DNA of 64,000 nucleotides. Origin: Flavisericum labens (GTDB lineage: Bacteria > Bacteroidota > Bacteroidia > Flavobacteriales > Flavobacteriaceae). Position numbers and translations under genes: made by a program. Under the pieces are notes generated by a model. That model was not told the origin of the DNA. It did not search any database and was given only the letters and a program-made list of their open reading frames with translations. Within the stretch, counting starts at the first letter, position 1. Every line of letters starts with the position of its first letter. Positions 32,011 to 41,145 of this stretch are shown in pieces. Location of the stretch: the NCBI RefSeq assembly GCF_045446075.1, contig NZ_JBJJBQ010000006.1, positions 153,488 to 217,487 of the forward strand. Direction: 5' to 3'.

Positions 32011-34272
32011 TTAGAACCTTACCGAAATTTTTCCTCTTAAAAAGAAAGGCGTGCCTGGTGTAAAATGAATTTCTTCAACCGAATCGGGTTCATTAGACAA
32101 TCTACTTTCGGTAGCAAACTGGGCTTCGTTCCATTCTGTGTCAAATAAATTTTCTATAATCAAACCAAACGTCCAGTTTTCAACAGCGTAGTTTATGTTA
32201 AAATCGGTTACAAAATAACCTTCTGCTACAATAGAATTGTCTTCGTTTGCTGGACGGTCTTTTATGAATCGATAGTTGATTCCTCCTGAAAAACTATTCC
32301 AATCCTTTATGCTTAAACCACCTGCAGAAGTGAAATCTGGAGCCAATGGAATATAATTTTCATTATTGGGGTCGTCACTACTTCGTGCATAAGTATAATT
32401 AACATCTGTGTTGATAAACAACCAATCGTTTATTTGGCAACGCACGCCAAAATCGACACCATAGCGTTCTGTCTTTCCACTAGGTTCAACGATTCCAGCA
32501 TCGCCAACATAAACAAATTCCTGCTGTAAAAACAGGCTCCATAGAGCGGCATTAAACACCAATCGGTTTTGTGGTTTGTAAATAAATCCTAAATCAGAAC
32601 CAAAAGAAGTTGGTAATATTTTTTCGCCGCTATTGGCTACCACTACCCTAGTATCGTTTGAATGGTATCCCAAACCTGTTTTGGTAAATAATTGTAATTT
32701 TGGAGACACAGCATAAATCAGATTAAGTTTCGGACTTACTTTTGTTTTATTCTCACTTTTATTATCGTAAGTTTCGGTAAGCAAGTTTTCGTAGTCAAAC
32801 TTAAAATAATCGAGTCGCAATCCGGGATTTAAAGTCCAATTTCCTGATTTATAATTCAAACTAGTGAATGCAAACGCATTAAATTCATCTACATTCCCTA
32901 GGGCTAAACGCTCTAAAATAGTTTGTCTATTCAATGTTCTTGATAATTGCACATCATTGACATCATCATATCTAAAGCCTCCTCCAAGCTCATACCTCAA
33001 ATGGGAATTGTTATTGTTTAAATGAATGGTATGATTATAAACAGATGATGCACCCATAATCGTTCTATTTTCTTTTTGATGTATTTGATCACCATTTACG
33101 GGATCTTCCAAGAAAAAAGTGAAATTTGAAAACAATTCGAAATCATACTTTGACAAATAAGCATTGGATTCTATTTTAGAATGGGTATCCAATTGCTTAG
33201 TGTGGTTAATCCACAAATTACTACGGCTCGTTTTTCCGCCTTCCGTATCATCAATGGCTCCAAAACGCCCAATTAAACCTTGTTCTACTGCTCTAACCGG
33301 AATTTGTCCCGATGCATCCCATTTACTTTGAAAATGTGAAACTGACAAATTCAATTCTTGATCTTTATGATTATTAAAATTGTAATGTGCCATAACATTT
33401 AAGCGATTAAAGTTTTGTGGCGACTCGAATACACCATCGGACAACATCAACTCTGACGCCACATATATACTACTGTTTTTTTCTTCTAAAAGCTTTGTGA
33501 TGCCTAGTGCCCTCAAGGTATTGAATTGACCAGTTTCCACTGAAACCAGATTTTTTTTAATTGTTTTTTTTGTACCAATGTCAACATAACCGGCCGTATT
33601 AAAATTGCCCTTATTGGCATAATAACTACCTTTAGCAAAATCGATATTATCAATGGTTTCAGGAATAATAAAATGCATATCGGCATAACCTTGGCCGTGA
33701 GCGTGCGATACCATATTTACGGGCATCCCATCTACATTTATGGCAATATCGGTTCCATGGTCAATATCAAATCCTCTCAAAAATATCTGCTCGGCTTTTC
33801 CCCCACCGGCATGCTGACCAATAATTAGCCCAGGTATTTTTCTGAGTATTTCCTGAGAAGATTTTACAGGGTTTGTCTTTAAGTCGACGTTTAAAAATGT
33901 GCTCAATACATTAGCTTTCGATACAATTAAAACTTGATCTAATGAAGCTGGAGATTCTTTTAATACAACTAATAATGTTGTTGCCAACTTTGTTTCTGTA
34001 ATGACTATGGATTTATTTTGATATCCCAAACCATAAAAAAATATTTCATCATTTACAGAAACATCATCAAGCTCGAAATATCCAGAAATATTTGTGTAAG
34101 TGTATGAACCCGATGCTTTATTATAAACTCCAACACCTTGCAAAGGTGTTCCATTTTCTTCTGAAACAACAGTTCCACTTATTTCGTGTGCATTTAGAAA
34201 CGAAATGAAAAACAAAAATAAAAATAGCGGAATTAATCTTTGATTTTTTAATGTTTTACAATAGTGCTTCAT
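32011..34272 (-). CDS. TonB-dependent outer-membrane receptor with carboxypeptidase-like N-domain
   Basis: The 753-residue receptor has a signal peptide (FLFLFFISFLNAHE), a carboxypeptidase-regulatory-like beta domain (about 28-110, ISGTVVSEENGTPLQGV), a plug (about 115-250) and a 22-strand-type barrel ending FFLRGKISVRF. The plug reads IFLRGFDIDHGTDIAINVDGMPVNMVSHAHGQGYADMHFIIPE, with a histidine cluster that marks a distinct subgroup of receptors. Such proteins import nutrients using TonB energy. No SusD, transporter or regulator gene adjoins, so the ligand is unknown; histidines hint at a metal, but weakly. It is convergent with glutamine cyclotransferase. Confidence 0.88.
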   Translation of the reverse strand: MKHYCKTLKNQRLIPLFLFLFFISFLNAHEISGTVVSEENGTPLQGVGVYNKASGSYTYTNISGYFELDDVSVNDEIFFYGLGYQNKSIVITETKLATTLLVVLKESPASLDQVLIVSKANVLSTFLNVDLKTNPVKSSQEILRKIPGLIIGQHAGGGKAEQIFLRGFDIDHGTDIAINVDGMPVNMVSHAHGQGYADMHFIIPETIDNIDFAKGSYYANKGNFNTAGYVDIGTKKTIKKNLVSVETGQFNTLRALGITKLLEEKNSSIYVASELMLSDGVFESPQNFNRLNVMAHYNFNNHKDQELNLSVSHFQSKWDASGQIPVRAVEQGLIGRFGAIDDTEGGKTSRSNLWINHTKQLDTHSKIESNAYLSKYDFELFSNFTFFLEDPVNGDQIHQKENRTIMGASSVYNHTIHLNNNNSHLRYELGGGFRYDDVNDVQLSRTLNRQTILERLALGNVDEFNAFAFTSLNYKSGNWTLNPGLRLDYFKFDYENLLTETYDNKSENKTKVSPKLNLIYAVSPKLQLFTKTGLGYHSNDTRVVVANSGEKILPTSFGSDLGFIYKPQNRLVFNAALWSLFLQQEFVYVGDAGIVEPSGKTERYGVDFGVRCQINDWLFINTDVNYTYARSSDDPNNENYIPLAPDFTSAGGLSIKDWNSFSGGINYRFIKDRPANEDNSIVAEGYFVTDFNINYAVENWTFGLIIENLFDTEWNEAQFATESRLSNEPDSVEEIHFTPGTPFFLRGKISVRF

Positions 34273-34458
34273 AGCTACATTTTCAATTTTATTAAAACTT
34301 ATTTTTCAATTTGTTTAGAAGTTTAAAATGACTTTTGGCTTCTTTTATTTTACCTACGAAAAAAAGAATCCTTGGGTTTTAATTTTTTAAAAATTTTAGC
34401 TAAAATAATTTGTTTCACCTAATATATAATGTCTGAATTACTGAATTAGGTCAAAAAA

Positions 34459-34490
34459 AAACCACTTATTTAAAATAAGTGGTTTTTTAA
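34459..34490. terminator. Terminator of the T9SS-linked operon
   Basis: AAACCACTTATTT (34459-34471) pairs with AAATAAGTGGTTT (34473-34485), flanked by an A-run and a T-run. It lies 19 bp past the stop of the PorP-SPOR gene on the minus strand and also reads as a terminator on the plus strand. Confidence 0.85.
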
Positions 34491-34503
34491 AATTTTATAT
34501 CCT

Positions 34504-37273
34504 CTAATTTTCAATTTTAACCATTGACATTTTAGTATTGTAAGGTTCAGTTCCCTTACTATTTAGAGCCGACCTTGCTTGACTTACATAGTCAAATTTT
34601 TCATAATAAATGTAATATTTGCTGGTATTTACATCAAAAAAGAAATTAATATCCGAGCGTCCTGCCGATACCGCCTTCGTTAAAAATTCATCTCTTTTAT
34701 CTACATCTGTATGAACTGCTATTACCAAATAGTAGCCTTCATCTACATGCCCATCACCCTTAACAATTTGAATGTTACTCAATTCCTCTCCATGATCAAA
34801 ATCATCTGGACTCAACTCCCCCTGGCTTGGTTCAGTAAATTTCTTTATTCGCTCTAAAGCTGCCCTATCTTTGTTATATCGATCTTCTTGATTATCGTAT
34901 AGAGCGCGCTTAATTCTACGCTTACGCTCAATTTCTGTAGCTACTCTTACACTTTCAAATTTATCAAGTAAAGCGGTTCGAGCTTGATTTGTCTTTGCTT
35001 GATTTTCTTTTAGAGTGTTAATTGCTTTTGTGTAGAACATATTTGTTGCATCTCGTTTATCTCTAACATTTTTTAGTCTCGTACTATAGAGCGCTTCTAA
35101 ATTCTCGATTTTTTCATTTTGAGATTTTATTTCATTATCTAACTGAGTTTTGATAGATTCTAACCTAGCATTTTCTGCACTTACACTTTTAAATGGTTTG
35201 GGATCACTAACAATACCTTGCTCACTTAAATCGTTTTCTTCTTTTAAATCTTTTAAATCTTTTTCTTTAACAATTAAAACTTCATTTAAACGAATCATCA
35301 ATTGCTCCTGTTTGTTTTGTGCTTCTAAAGCTAATTTTGTTATAGAACTTAGCGCATCTGTATTTGCATCTGTTGGCTCTGGAATAACCATACCATTTTC
35401 TGAAATTCCTGAAACTTTCTCAGCTTTCAATCTTATAGCCTCGGCTAATCTTGCTTGCTCTTCTTGTTCTGCTTGAACTATAGCTTCCTCTGCTAATCTA
35501 GCCTGTTCCTCTTGTTCTGCTTGAACTATAGCTTCTTCGGCTAACCTAGCTTGTTCCTCTTGTTCAGCTTTAACTCTAGCTTCCTCTGCTAACCTAGCCT
35601 GTTCTTCTTGTTCTGCTTTAACTCTAGCTTCCTCTGCTAATCTAGCCTGTTCTTCTTGTTTTGCTTTAACTCTAGCTACCTCTGCTAATCTAGCTTGTTC
35701 TTCTTGTTCTGCTTTAACTCTAGCCTCCTGTGCCAACCTAGCTTGTTCTTCTTGTTCTGCTTTAACTCTAGCTACCTCTGCTAATCTAGCTTGTTCTTCT
35801 TGTTCTGCTTTAGCTCTAGCCTCCTGTGCCAACCTAGCTTGTTCTTCTTGTTCTGCTTTAGCTCTAGCTACCTCTGCTAATCTAGCTTGTTCTTCTTGTT
35901 CTGCTTTAACTCTAGCCTCCTGTGCCAACCTAGCTTGTNNNNNNNNNNNNNNNNNNNNNNNNNNNNNNNNNNNNNNNNNNNNNNNNNNNNNNNNNNNNNN
36001 NNNNNNNNNNNNNNNNNNNNNNNNNNNNNNNNNNNNNNTCTTCTTGTTCTGCTTTAGCACTAGCCTCCTGTGCCAACCTAGCTTGTTCTTCTTGTTCAGT
36101 TTTAACTCTAGCCTCCTCTGCTAATCTAGACTGTTCTTCTTGTCCTGCTTGAACTCTAGCTTCCTCTGCTAATCTAGCTTGTTCTGCCTTAACTCTAGCT
36201 TCCTGTGCTAATCTAGATTGTTCTTCTTTAACCTCTCTCTTTTGTGTCTTTTTAGACGTTTTTGGTTTTGAAGTTGTTCTGCTAGCCGCGGTTCTTGACG
36301 TATTTCTTTTCTTAGGTATCAAGAAAGCTTGCTCATCATCATCTCCACTATAATTATATCGATATCTGCTTTTAAATTTATAGGCTAAAGTAATGTCGTG
36401 CGAGTTTCCGAAAGACGATAAATCGCCCATTGCCTTTTCATAATTGTACTCTATGGCGATTTGGTCTGTGATGTTTAAACCTATTCCAGCCGACACCCCA
36501 TAAAGTGTATTGTAGCCCACTTGTCCCCAAATACCTTTTGGCACGGTTAGCATGGCTATAGCTGAAACAACGGTTTGGTCCTCTCTAAACTCTGAACGCA
36601 ACAAACTCGTGAATTTACTTTCATCAAAAAATCCACGGCTGTTAACATATCCAGTGTACATAATGTGCCCTTGAAGCGCCTGTTTCGAATTGTCTTCAAT
36701 CATTTTTGACTCAGTTAAATTATAAGATACCAAATTATTTACAGAAACTCCGAAATCGAAAAAACCAGTACCATAATTTATTCCTGGGTTAATTGTTATT
36801 ACAGAATTTGATGGGATATCATCCAACGATGAATCAGGGAAATTAGTTATTACATTGCTTTGATTAATACCGCTCTTATAAAAACCAAGATTTAACCCGA
36901 AGGTCAAATTACTTTCTCTATCGAAAACAGCATTGTACGCAAAATTCACTACGCCGCCAAAAGTAGTCAACACACCATAGTTTTGTTGGAACAGTGCTGC
37001 ACCAAGTCCTATATTTTCGTTAAATCTTCCAGCGTAACTAAACAAATAGGTTTGAGGAGCATCATCAAACTGAACCCACTCCCTTTTATTATTAAAGCTA
37101 ATGTATTTGTTTTGCTCACGAACGAAACTAAAGGTTGGGTTGATGATATACCGATTAAATTTCAACGAATTTCTTACAGGTATATCTAACGCAACAACTC
37201 CATCGCCAGATTGAGGATAGAGTTGCTGCATAAAACAGAAAAATAAAATGATATGTAAAGTTCGTTTTGTCAT
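34504..37273 (-). CDS. PorP/SprF-family T9SS membrane protein fused to charged-helix repeats and a SPOR-like domain (interrupted by assembly gap)
   Basis: A signal peptide (about 1-21) leads into a PorP/SprF barrel (about 22-315: IINPTFSFVREQNKYISFNNK, YEKAMGDLSSFGNSHDITLAYKF). After a basic linker come 16-residue repeats of the form QARLAEEARVKAEQEE: four units before the N gap and eleven after it. A coiled coil follows and then a C-terminal domain of about 75 residues (GYYLVIAVHTDVDKRDEFL...YYIYYEKFD) with a SPOR-like pattern, a fold that binds peptidoglycan. The frame differs by one base across the gap, but the flanks join seamlessly at zero or any multiple of 48 bp, so one gene is inferred. 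It starts 1 bp after the type B CTD cargo gene. PorP/SprF proteins help type B CTD cargo through T9SS. Confidence 0.8.
35416..36220 (-). repeat. 48-bp coding tandem repeat (16-residue charged helix)
   Basis: The unit encodes QARLAxEARVKAEQEE. Eleven units lie between 35416 and the gap, four (one shortened to 13 residues) between the gap and 36220. Six units next to the gap alternate QE and EV types, giving a 96-bp higher-order repeat. Sixteen residues do not fit heptads, so a single charged helix is likelier than a coiled coil. Confidence 0.9.
35939..36038. other. Assembly gap of 100 N inside the tandem repeat
   Basis: Exactly 100 N, the usual placeholder for unknown length. Both edges fall at the same phase of the 48-bp repeat, so the true missing length should be a multiple of 48 bp. 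Confidence 0.95.
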
Positions 37274-37274
37274 G

Positions 37275-38714
37275 CTATTTAATCACCGTAATAGAACCCT
37301 TTTTTTCGCTACTATTGGGCGGCTTAATTATATAATAATAGACTGGATTAATATCTTTAAAGTCGATTTGGTTTTCGGGCCAATTGTTTTGATAATTGTT
37401 TGTTTGTAATACTACTTTTCCCTGGGCACTTATAATGGTAACTTCAGTATTTGTACCACTAACATATTGTTGCGGAATCACCCAAGTATCATTTTCGTTA
37501 TCGTTATTCGGACTAATTAAATTTGGAATTTTGGCAACATCGGGAAAAGCTTCTTGCACTACAAAACTAAATTCGCTTGAAGCCAAACAATCTGAAGTCT
37601 GATTTACAACGACCTTGTAATTACCCGTTTGATTGATTTCATGACTATTATTCGTGGCGCTGGCTATAAGTGACTCATTAATATACCATTTAAACTCTGG
37701 GTTAATGGCATCTGTTGTAACGGTAACTTCTAATGTTTCATTTTCCTCAAGCATTTCAACATCTTCAGCATCAATACTACTAGTAAATCCAGTACTATCC
37801 AACTCAATTGAGGCACTGGTTGAGCATTCTCCTAAATCAACGGCAACCATATAATTTCCGGACTCAGTGGTTGAATACATTTGATTAGTAGCTCCTTCAA
37901 TGGCCTCTTCTTCTAGGTACCATTGATAACTATTTCCGTTTATGGCACTCAGAACTGTACTTCCTTCTGAAGAGCAAAATGGATTCCCTTTACTTGAACT
38001 GATTTCAAATGTGCTTCCTGACGTGGCCTGACTTATAGTAACTCGATTTGAAAATGAATTCGAAGTACAAGTACCATAATTGGTTTCAACAAAATAAGTG
38101 CCTGATTCATTCACTGGAAGACTAGATCCTTCGGCTACAAAAACAAAAGTAGTAGGGCTTGTTTCTTTATACCAATTAAAAGTAAGTGATGGATATTGAA
38201 GTGGTGAATCGTTATTTTCATCGCCAGGATTATCTATAGTTAATACATAGCTTCCTCCCGCGCAATATACGCCTGTAGCAATTAAATTATTTATGGTAAA
38301 AGGGGTATCCTGAATTTTATAGTAGGCCGCAAAAGTATTTGAAGGTGTACTTGAAGCCACAGGTGCCGTACTTCTAATTTTTAGTTTATAACCCTCTCCC
38401 GCAATAGAGGTAGGCATTGAAAAACTCAAGGTTGCCGGTGATGTTGTTACCTCACCAGCATTGGTTGTGTGGATGGTTGTTGCGTTCGAAAAATCTCCAG
38501 TTTCATCGGAGAGTTCAATAATAAACTTGTTTGTACCACTCAAAGAAGTATCTGGTGAAAAGCTAAACGTAACGTTGTAAGTATTGAATGATGGACTGGC
38601 GCATGCTTGCGTAAAACCCAAATTTGGCTTTCCTATAACAATCTGTGCATTCCCATTATCAATTAATGAAAAGAACAAAAAAACAGCCATTTGAATTATA
38701 GTAAAATTCTTCAT
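37275..38714 (-). CDS. T9SS-exported surface protein with type B C-terminal domain and Ig-like repeats
   Basis: The 479-residue protein has a signal peptide (to about residue 23), several Ig/PKD-like beta domains with paired cysteines (CSSEGSTVLSAINGNSYQWYLEE, ESGNYMVAVDLGECSTSASI) and a C-terminal domain of about 80 residues beginning IPNLISPNNDNENDTWVIPQ and ending EKKGSITVIK. That ending is the gliding-motility-type (CHU_C, type B) signal for secretion by T9SS. Proteins of this class need a PorP/SprF partner encoded next door, and such a gene starts 1 bp later, so the two form a cargo-partner pair. Likely a small adhesin or surface ligand-binding protein; the ligand is unknown. Confidence 0.88.
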   Translation of the reverse strand: MKNFTIIQMAVFLFFSLIDNGNAQIVIGKPNLGFTQACASPSFNTYNVTFSFSPDTSLSGTNKFIIELSDETGDFSNATTIHTTNAGEVTTSPATLSFSMPTSIAGEGYKLKIRSTAPVASSTPSNTFAAYYKIQDTPFTINNLIATGVYCAGGSYVLTIDNPGDENNDSPLQYPSLTFNWYKETSPTTFVFVAEGSSLPVNESGTYFVETNYGTCTSNSFSNRVTISQATSGSTFEISSSKGNPFCSSEGSTVLSAINGNSYQWYLEEEAIEGATNQMYSTTESGNYMVAVDLGECSTSASIELDSTGFTSSIDAEDVEMLEENETLEVTVTTDAINPEFKWYINESLIASATNNSHEINQTGNYKVVVNQTSDCLASSEFSFVVQEAFPDVAKIPNLISPNNDNENDTWVIPQQYVSGTNTEVTIISAQGKVVLQTNNYQNNWPENQIDFKDINPVYYYIIKPPNSSEKKGSITVIK

Positions 38715-38861
38715 TCGATATTATTTTTCTTGTCAATAAAACACCCAAAAACAACTATCGCTCTAACTCGTTGGAGTTATAAAGAATTTCCAAATTAATA
38801 AAGTAACATAAAAAAAGGAAGGAGAGTAGATTTGGGGTATTCTTCTCTTTGTGTTTAATTA

Positions 38862-40187
38862 TTAATCAAGTCTTAAGTCTGGGTCTACTTCGTTCGAAGC
38901 AATTATTTTATTAATGCGTAATCTAAAATCAGGTCTTCTTTTATTATTGATATCAATAAAAGTTTCGGCATTCGAACTTTTAGAATACACATTAAAAAAT
39001 GCGCTGTTTCCATACCAATTCTCTAAGTCTTCATTGTTTGAATTATTTTCAACAAAAATATTTCCGTTACAATTGTTAAAATACATTGAAGTAAACTTAA
39101 TTTTCTCTAAGTTCCCTTGATTAATGCTAATTTTATCTTCTAAAATTACCGCTGGATTGAACCCTGATATAACACTTTTATTCATATCAAGCAAAGCATA
39201 GTCACCTACATAAACGGCAGCCTTTATAAGTCCCATTTTTATATCGTTTTCTAAATCTTCACTATCGTTAAGGAAAGTAATATTTTTGGCTACTACCGAC
39301 GTAGGCTTTTTAGAAAAATCAATTTCTTCCTTTCTATCGTACGATGCCAATTTTAAACATCTTGAACCTGTACTATTTGAAACATAAGGTGATCTTAGTG
39401 CCAACGAATTTGTTAAGTTACATTGAACTCCGAAATTAAACTTATAGTCGTTATTATTAGCTTTATATGACACCATATTTAGCATGTTTAGCTCACCGCC
39501 CCATGCTTCAAACGCGTTACCCGCAGAATAAGAAATCATGATGTTTTCGAGGATGGTTGCATTGCCAACACCTGCCAATAAAAGGCCATTAAAATGACCA
39601 GCATTGGCTATACGCTTTCCAGCAAACTCAATTCTTACATATTTTAAAATACCTGAATTATCCGCAGTACTTTCTCCTCCGTAATTAGCACTAGCATAAT
39701 TTGAAGGTTCAAGTTCAGGGTAAAATTTCGATGCAGAGCCATTACCAAATCTATTGGATGGTGCTTTGCCTAAAATAATTAGGCCTCCCCAATCACCTGA
39801 TCTTTTCACAGAACGATTTGAGGTAAAAACAATTGGGTCAGTCTGAAAGCCAGATGCTAAAATTTTAGCTCCTTTTGTAATAGTCAGAGAACCGTTAGAT
39901 TTATAATCACCCATTATAACCGCACCTGGTTCAATGGTAAGTGTTGCTCCATTTGTTACAAAAACACTACCCAACAACAAGTAAACTTCTCCTTTTACCA
40001 AAGTTGTATTTTCTGAAATGTTTCCTGCTAGAATTTTTGTAGGTTCTCCATAATCTGACTGCGTAGGATTAAAATCTGTCCAATTGTTAAGCCAATTTTC
40101 AGATCCTACAATTCCTTTTTCTTGCTGAGAAAAAAGACTTCCAGTTACGAAAAGAAGTATGAAAAAGATTTGGGTAAAGTTGTTCAT
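38862..40187 (-). CDS. Secreted parallel beta-helix protein
   Basis: The 441-residue protein has a signal peptide (FFILLFVTGSLFSQ) and a run of short strands typical of right-handed beta-helices: NGATLTIEPGAVIMGDYKSNGSL, GDWGGLIILGKAP, SGILKYVRIEFAG, GVGNATILENIMISY. GDWGGLIILG and LKYVRIEFAG recur in Bacteroidota surface proteins. No T9SS C-terminal domain is visible, so it may be periplasmic or exported another way. It is the first gene of the operon leading to the type B cargo (147 bp downstream), under a promoter with upstream direct repeats. Function unknown; carbohydrate or adhesin roles are guesses. Confidence 0.8.
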   Translation of the reverse strand: MNNFTQIFFILLFVTGSLFSQQEKGIVGSENWLNNWTDFNPTQSDYGEPTKILAGNISENTTLVKGEVYLLLGSVFVTNGATLTIEPGAVIMGDYKSNGSLTITKGAKILASGFQTDPIVFTSNRSVKRSGDWGGLIILGKAPSNRFGNGSASKFYPELEPSNYASANYGGESTADNSGILKYVRIEFAGKRIANAGHFNGLLLAGVGNATILENIMISYSAGNAFEAWGGELNMLNMVSYKANNNDYKFNFGVQCNLTNSLALRSPYVSNSTGSRCLKLASYDRKEEIDFSKKPTSVVAKNITFLNDSEDLENDIKMGLIKAAVYVGDYALLDMNKSVISGFNPAVILEDKISINQGNLEKIKFTSMYFNNCNGNIFVENNSNNEDLENWYGNSAFFNVYSKSSNAETFIDINNKRRPDFRLRINKIIASNEVDPDLRLD

Positions 40188-40243
40188 AGTCGTTCGTTTA
40201 ATATTAAAAACTAAATATGATTGTCTAATTTTAAATCATAACT

Positions 40244-40274
40244 CAAAAATATAAAAAAATCCATGAAATGCCAA
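40244..40274 (-). promoter_or_regulatory. Promoter of the T9SS-linked operon
   Basis: On the minus strand, TTG (40274-40272), a 20-bp spacer and TATTTTTG (40251-40244) fit the consensus. The leader to the ATG at 40187 is about 50 nt. Confidence 0.7.
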
Positions 40275-40279
40275 TTATT

Positions 40280-40336
40280 TCGATGAAATACATTTATTTA
40301 ACAAAGTTATTCCTAAAACCTATCGATGAAATACAT
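40280..40336. promoter_or_regulatory. Paired 14-bp direct repeats upstream of the operon promoter
   Basis: TCGATGAAATACAT occurs at 40280-40293 and 40323-40336, start-to-start 43 bp (about four helical turns). The core ATGAAAT recurs at 40263-40269. Both full copies sit just upstream of the -33 element, as activator sites would. Confidence 0.5.
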
Positions 40337-40495
40337 GTTTTGAATTAAAAAAATCACTTTTAAAAAAAAGAAAATTTTATTTTCAGAATTTCAAAATTCG
40401 ACATGTAAATTAATTGGCCTCCTTAAATTATAAGCGAAAATCAATTTTATTCACAATGCGAAAGCGTATTACATAAAAAAATAGGGGATAATTAA

Positions 40496-40945
40496 TTACT
40501 GCCTAAATTCACTGTATTGATGCAATGATTTCATGATTTCTTCATAAAATAAAATGGCAGCAATTAAGTTTTTAGTATCGGAATACGGAAGATAAACCTT
40601 ATGAAAATCCGTTGACTTTTCAAGATAATCGTCGGTAGTTTCAAACTGATCTTCCAAAGCCTTTCTATTATCTGAATCGTTAGGAATTCCTAAAGTAGAC
40701 ATGGTTATACCTGGTTTAGTCGCAAATGCCACGTAAGGTAAGGTCCTAACTAAAACTTGATTACGCTCTGTATAGAGTGCTATAAGTTGGCCTTTTTGCA
40801 TACCATCCAGCTCTTCTTTGTTATGGTATTTTTTTATGGTAACCCTCTCGCTAATTATGCTTTTGGCTTCCTTTTTTTTCTGGGCAAAACTCATACCCGT
40901 TACTAGGCAGAGTGCAAAACTGATGACAAAAAATTTTAATTTCAT
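40496..40945 (-). CDS. Periplasmic conserved hypothetical protein
   Basis: The 149-residue protein has a clean signal peptide (FFVISFALCLVTGMSFAQ, cleavage near residue 21), then a lysine-rich start and a mainly helical body (YHNKEELDGMQKGQLIALYTER, DLIAAILFYEEIMKSL-like end). I recognise it only as a conserved flavobacterial protein with no assigned function. It has an exact promoter of its own. No partner gene is close: aroC and its terminator lie upstream on the same strand. Confidence 0.75.
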   Translation of the reverse strand: MKLKFFVISFALCLVTGMSFAQKKKEAKSIISERVTIKKYHNKEELDGMQKGQLIALYTERNQVLVRTLPYVAFATKPGITMSTLGIPNDSDNRKALEDQFETTDDYLEKSTDFHKVYLPYSDTKNLIAAILFYEEIMKSLHQYSEFRQ

Positions 40946-40970
40946 GGTTAAGATTTAAGGGATTAAAGCA

Positions 40971-41000
40971 CAAATCTATGTAATTAATCGTTAAAAACAA
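40971..41000 (-). promoter_or_regulatory. Promoter of the periplasmic hypothetical gene
   Basis: Minus strand: TTG (41000-40998), 19-bp spacer, TAGATTTG (40978-40971), then a leader of about 20 nt to the ATG at 40945. Confidence 0.7.
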
Positions 41001-41040
41001 GCGTTTTGTCGATTTTTTTAGTATAAATCTTAAAAAAATA

Positions 41041-41072
41041 AGGCTATACATATAAAATTATGCGTATAGCCT
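41041..41072 (-). terminator. Terminator of aroC
   Basis: AGGCTATAC (41041-41049) pairs with GTATAGCCT (41064-41072). On the minus strand the stem is followed by TATTTTTTTA. It lies 73 bp past the aroC stop. Confidence 0.8.
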
Positions 41073-41145
41073 AACACTAAAGTTTGTTAAAAACGTTTAA
41101 AATAACAAAAACTGCTAAACGCTGTTTTAAATTATAAACTCTTTA

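Larger units (their letters stand above)
40188..40495. other. Intergenic region upstream of the T9SS-linked operon
   Basis: This 308-bp stretch holds no gene. It carries a consensus promoter for the operon (40244-40274), the 14-bp direct repeats (40280-40336) and an AT-rich stretch, 40340-40495, in which I see no other structure and no clear terminator for the gene at 40496. Confidence 0.7.

Noticed and set aside
35416..36220. CRISPR-like array
   Set aside because: The 48-bp units are contiguous without spacers and encode an in-frame charged helix.
34504..37273. Two separate genes flanking the N gap
   Set aside because: The frame shift across the gap is an effect of the arbitrary 100-N length. 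The flanks are in the same repeat phase, and neither half has a start or stop of its own at the gap.
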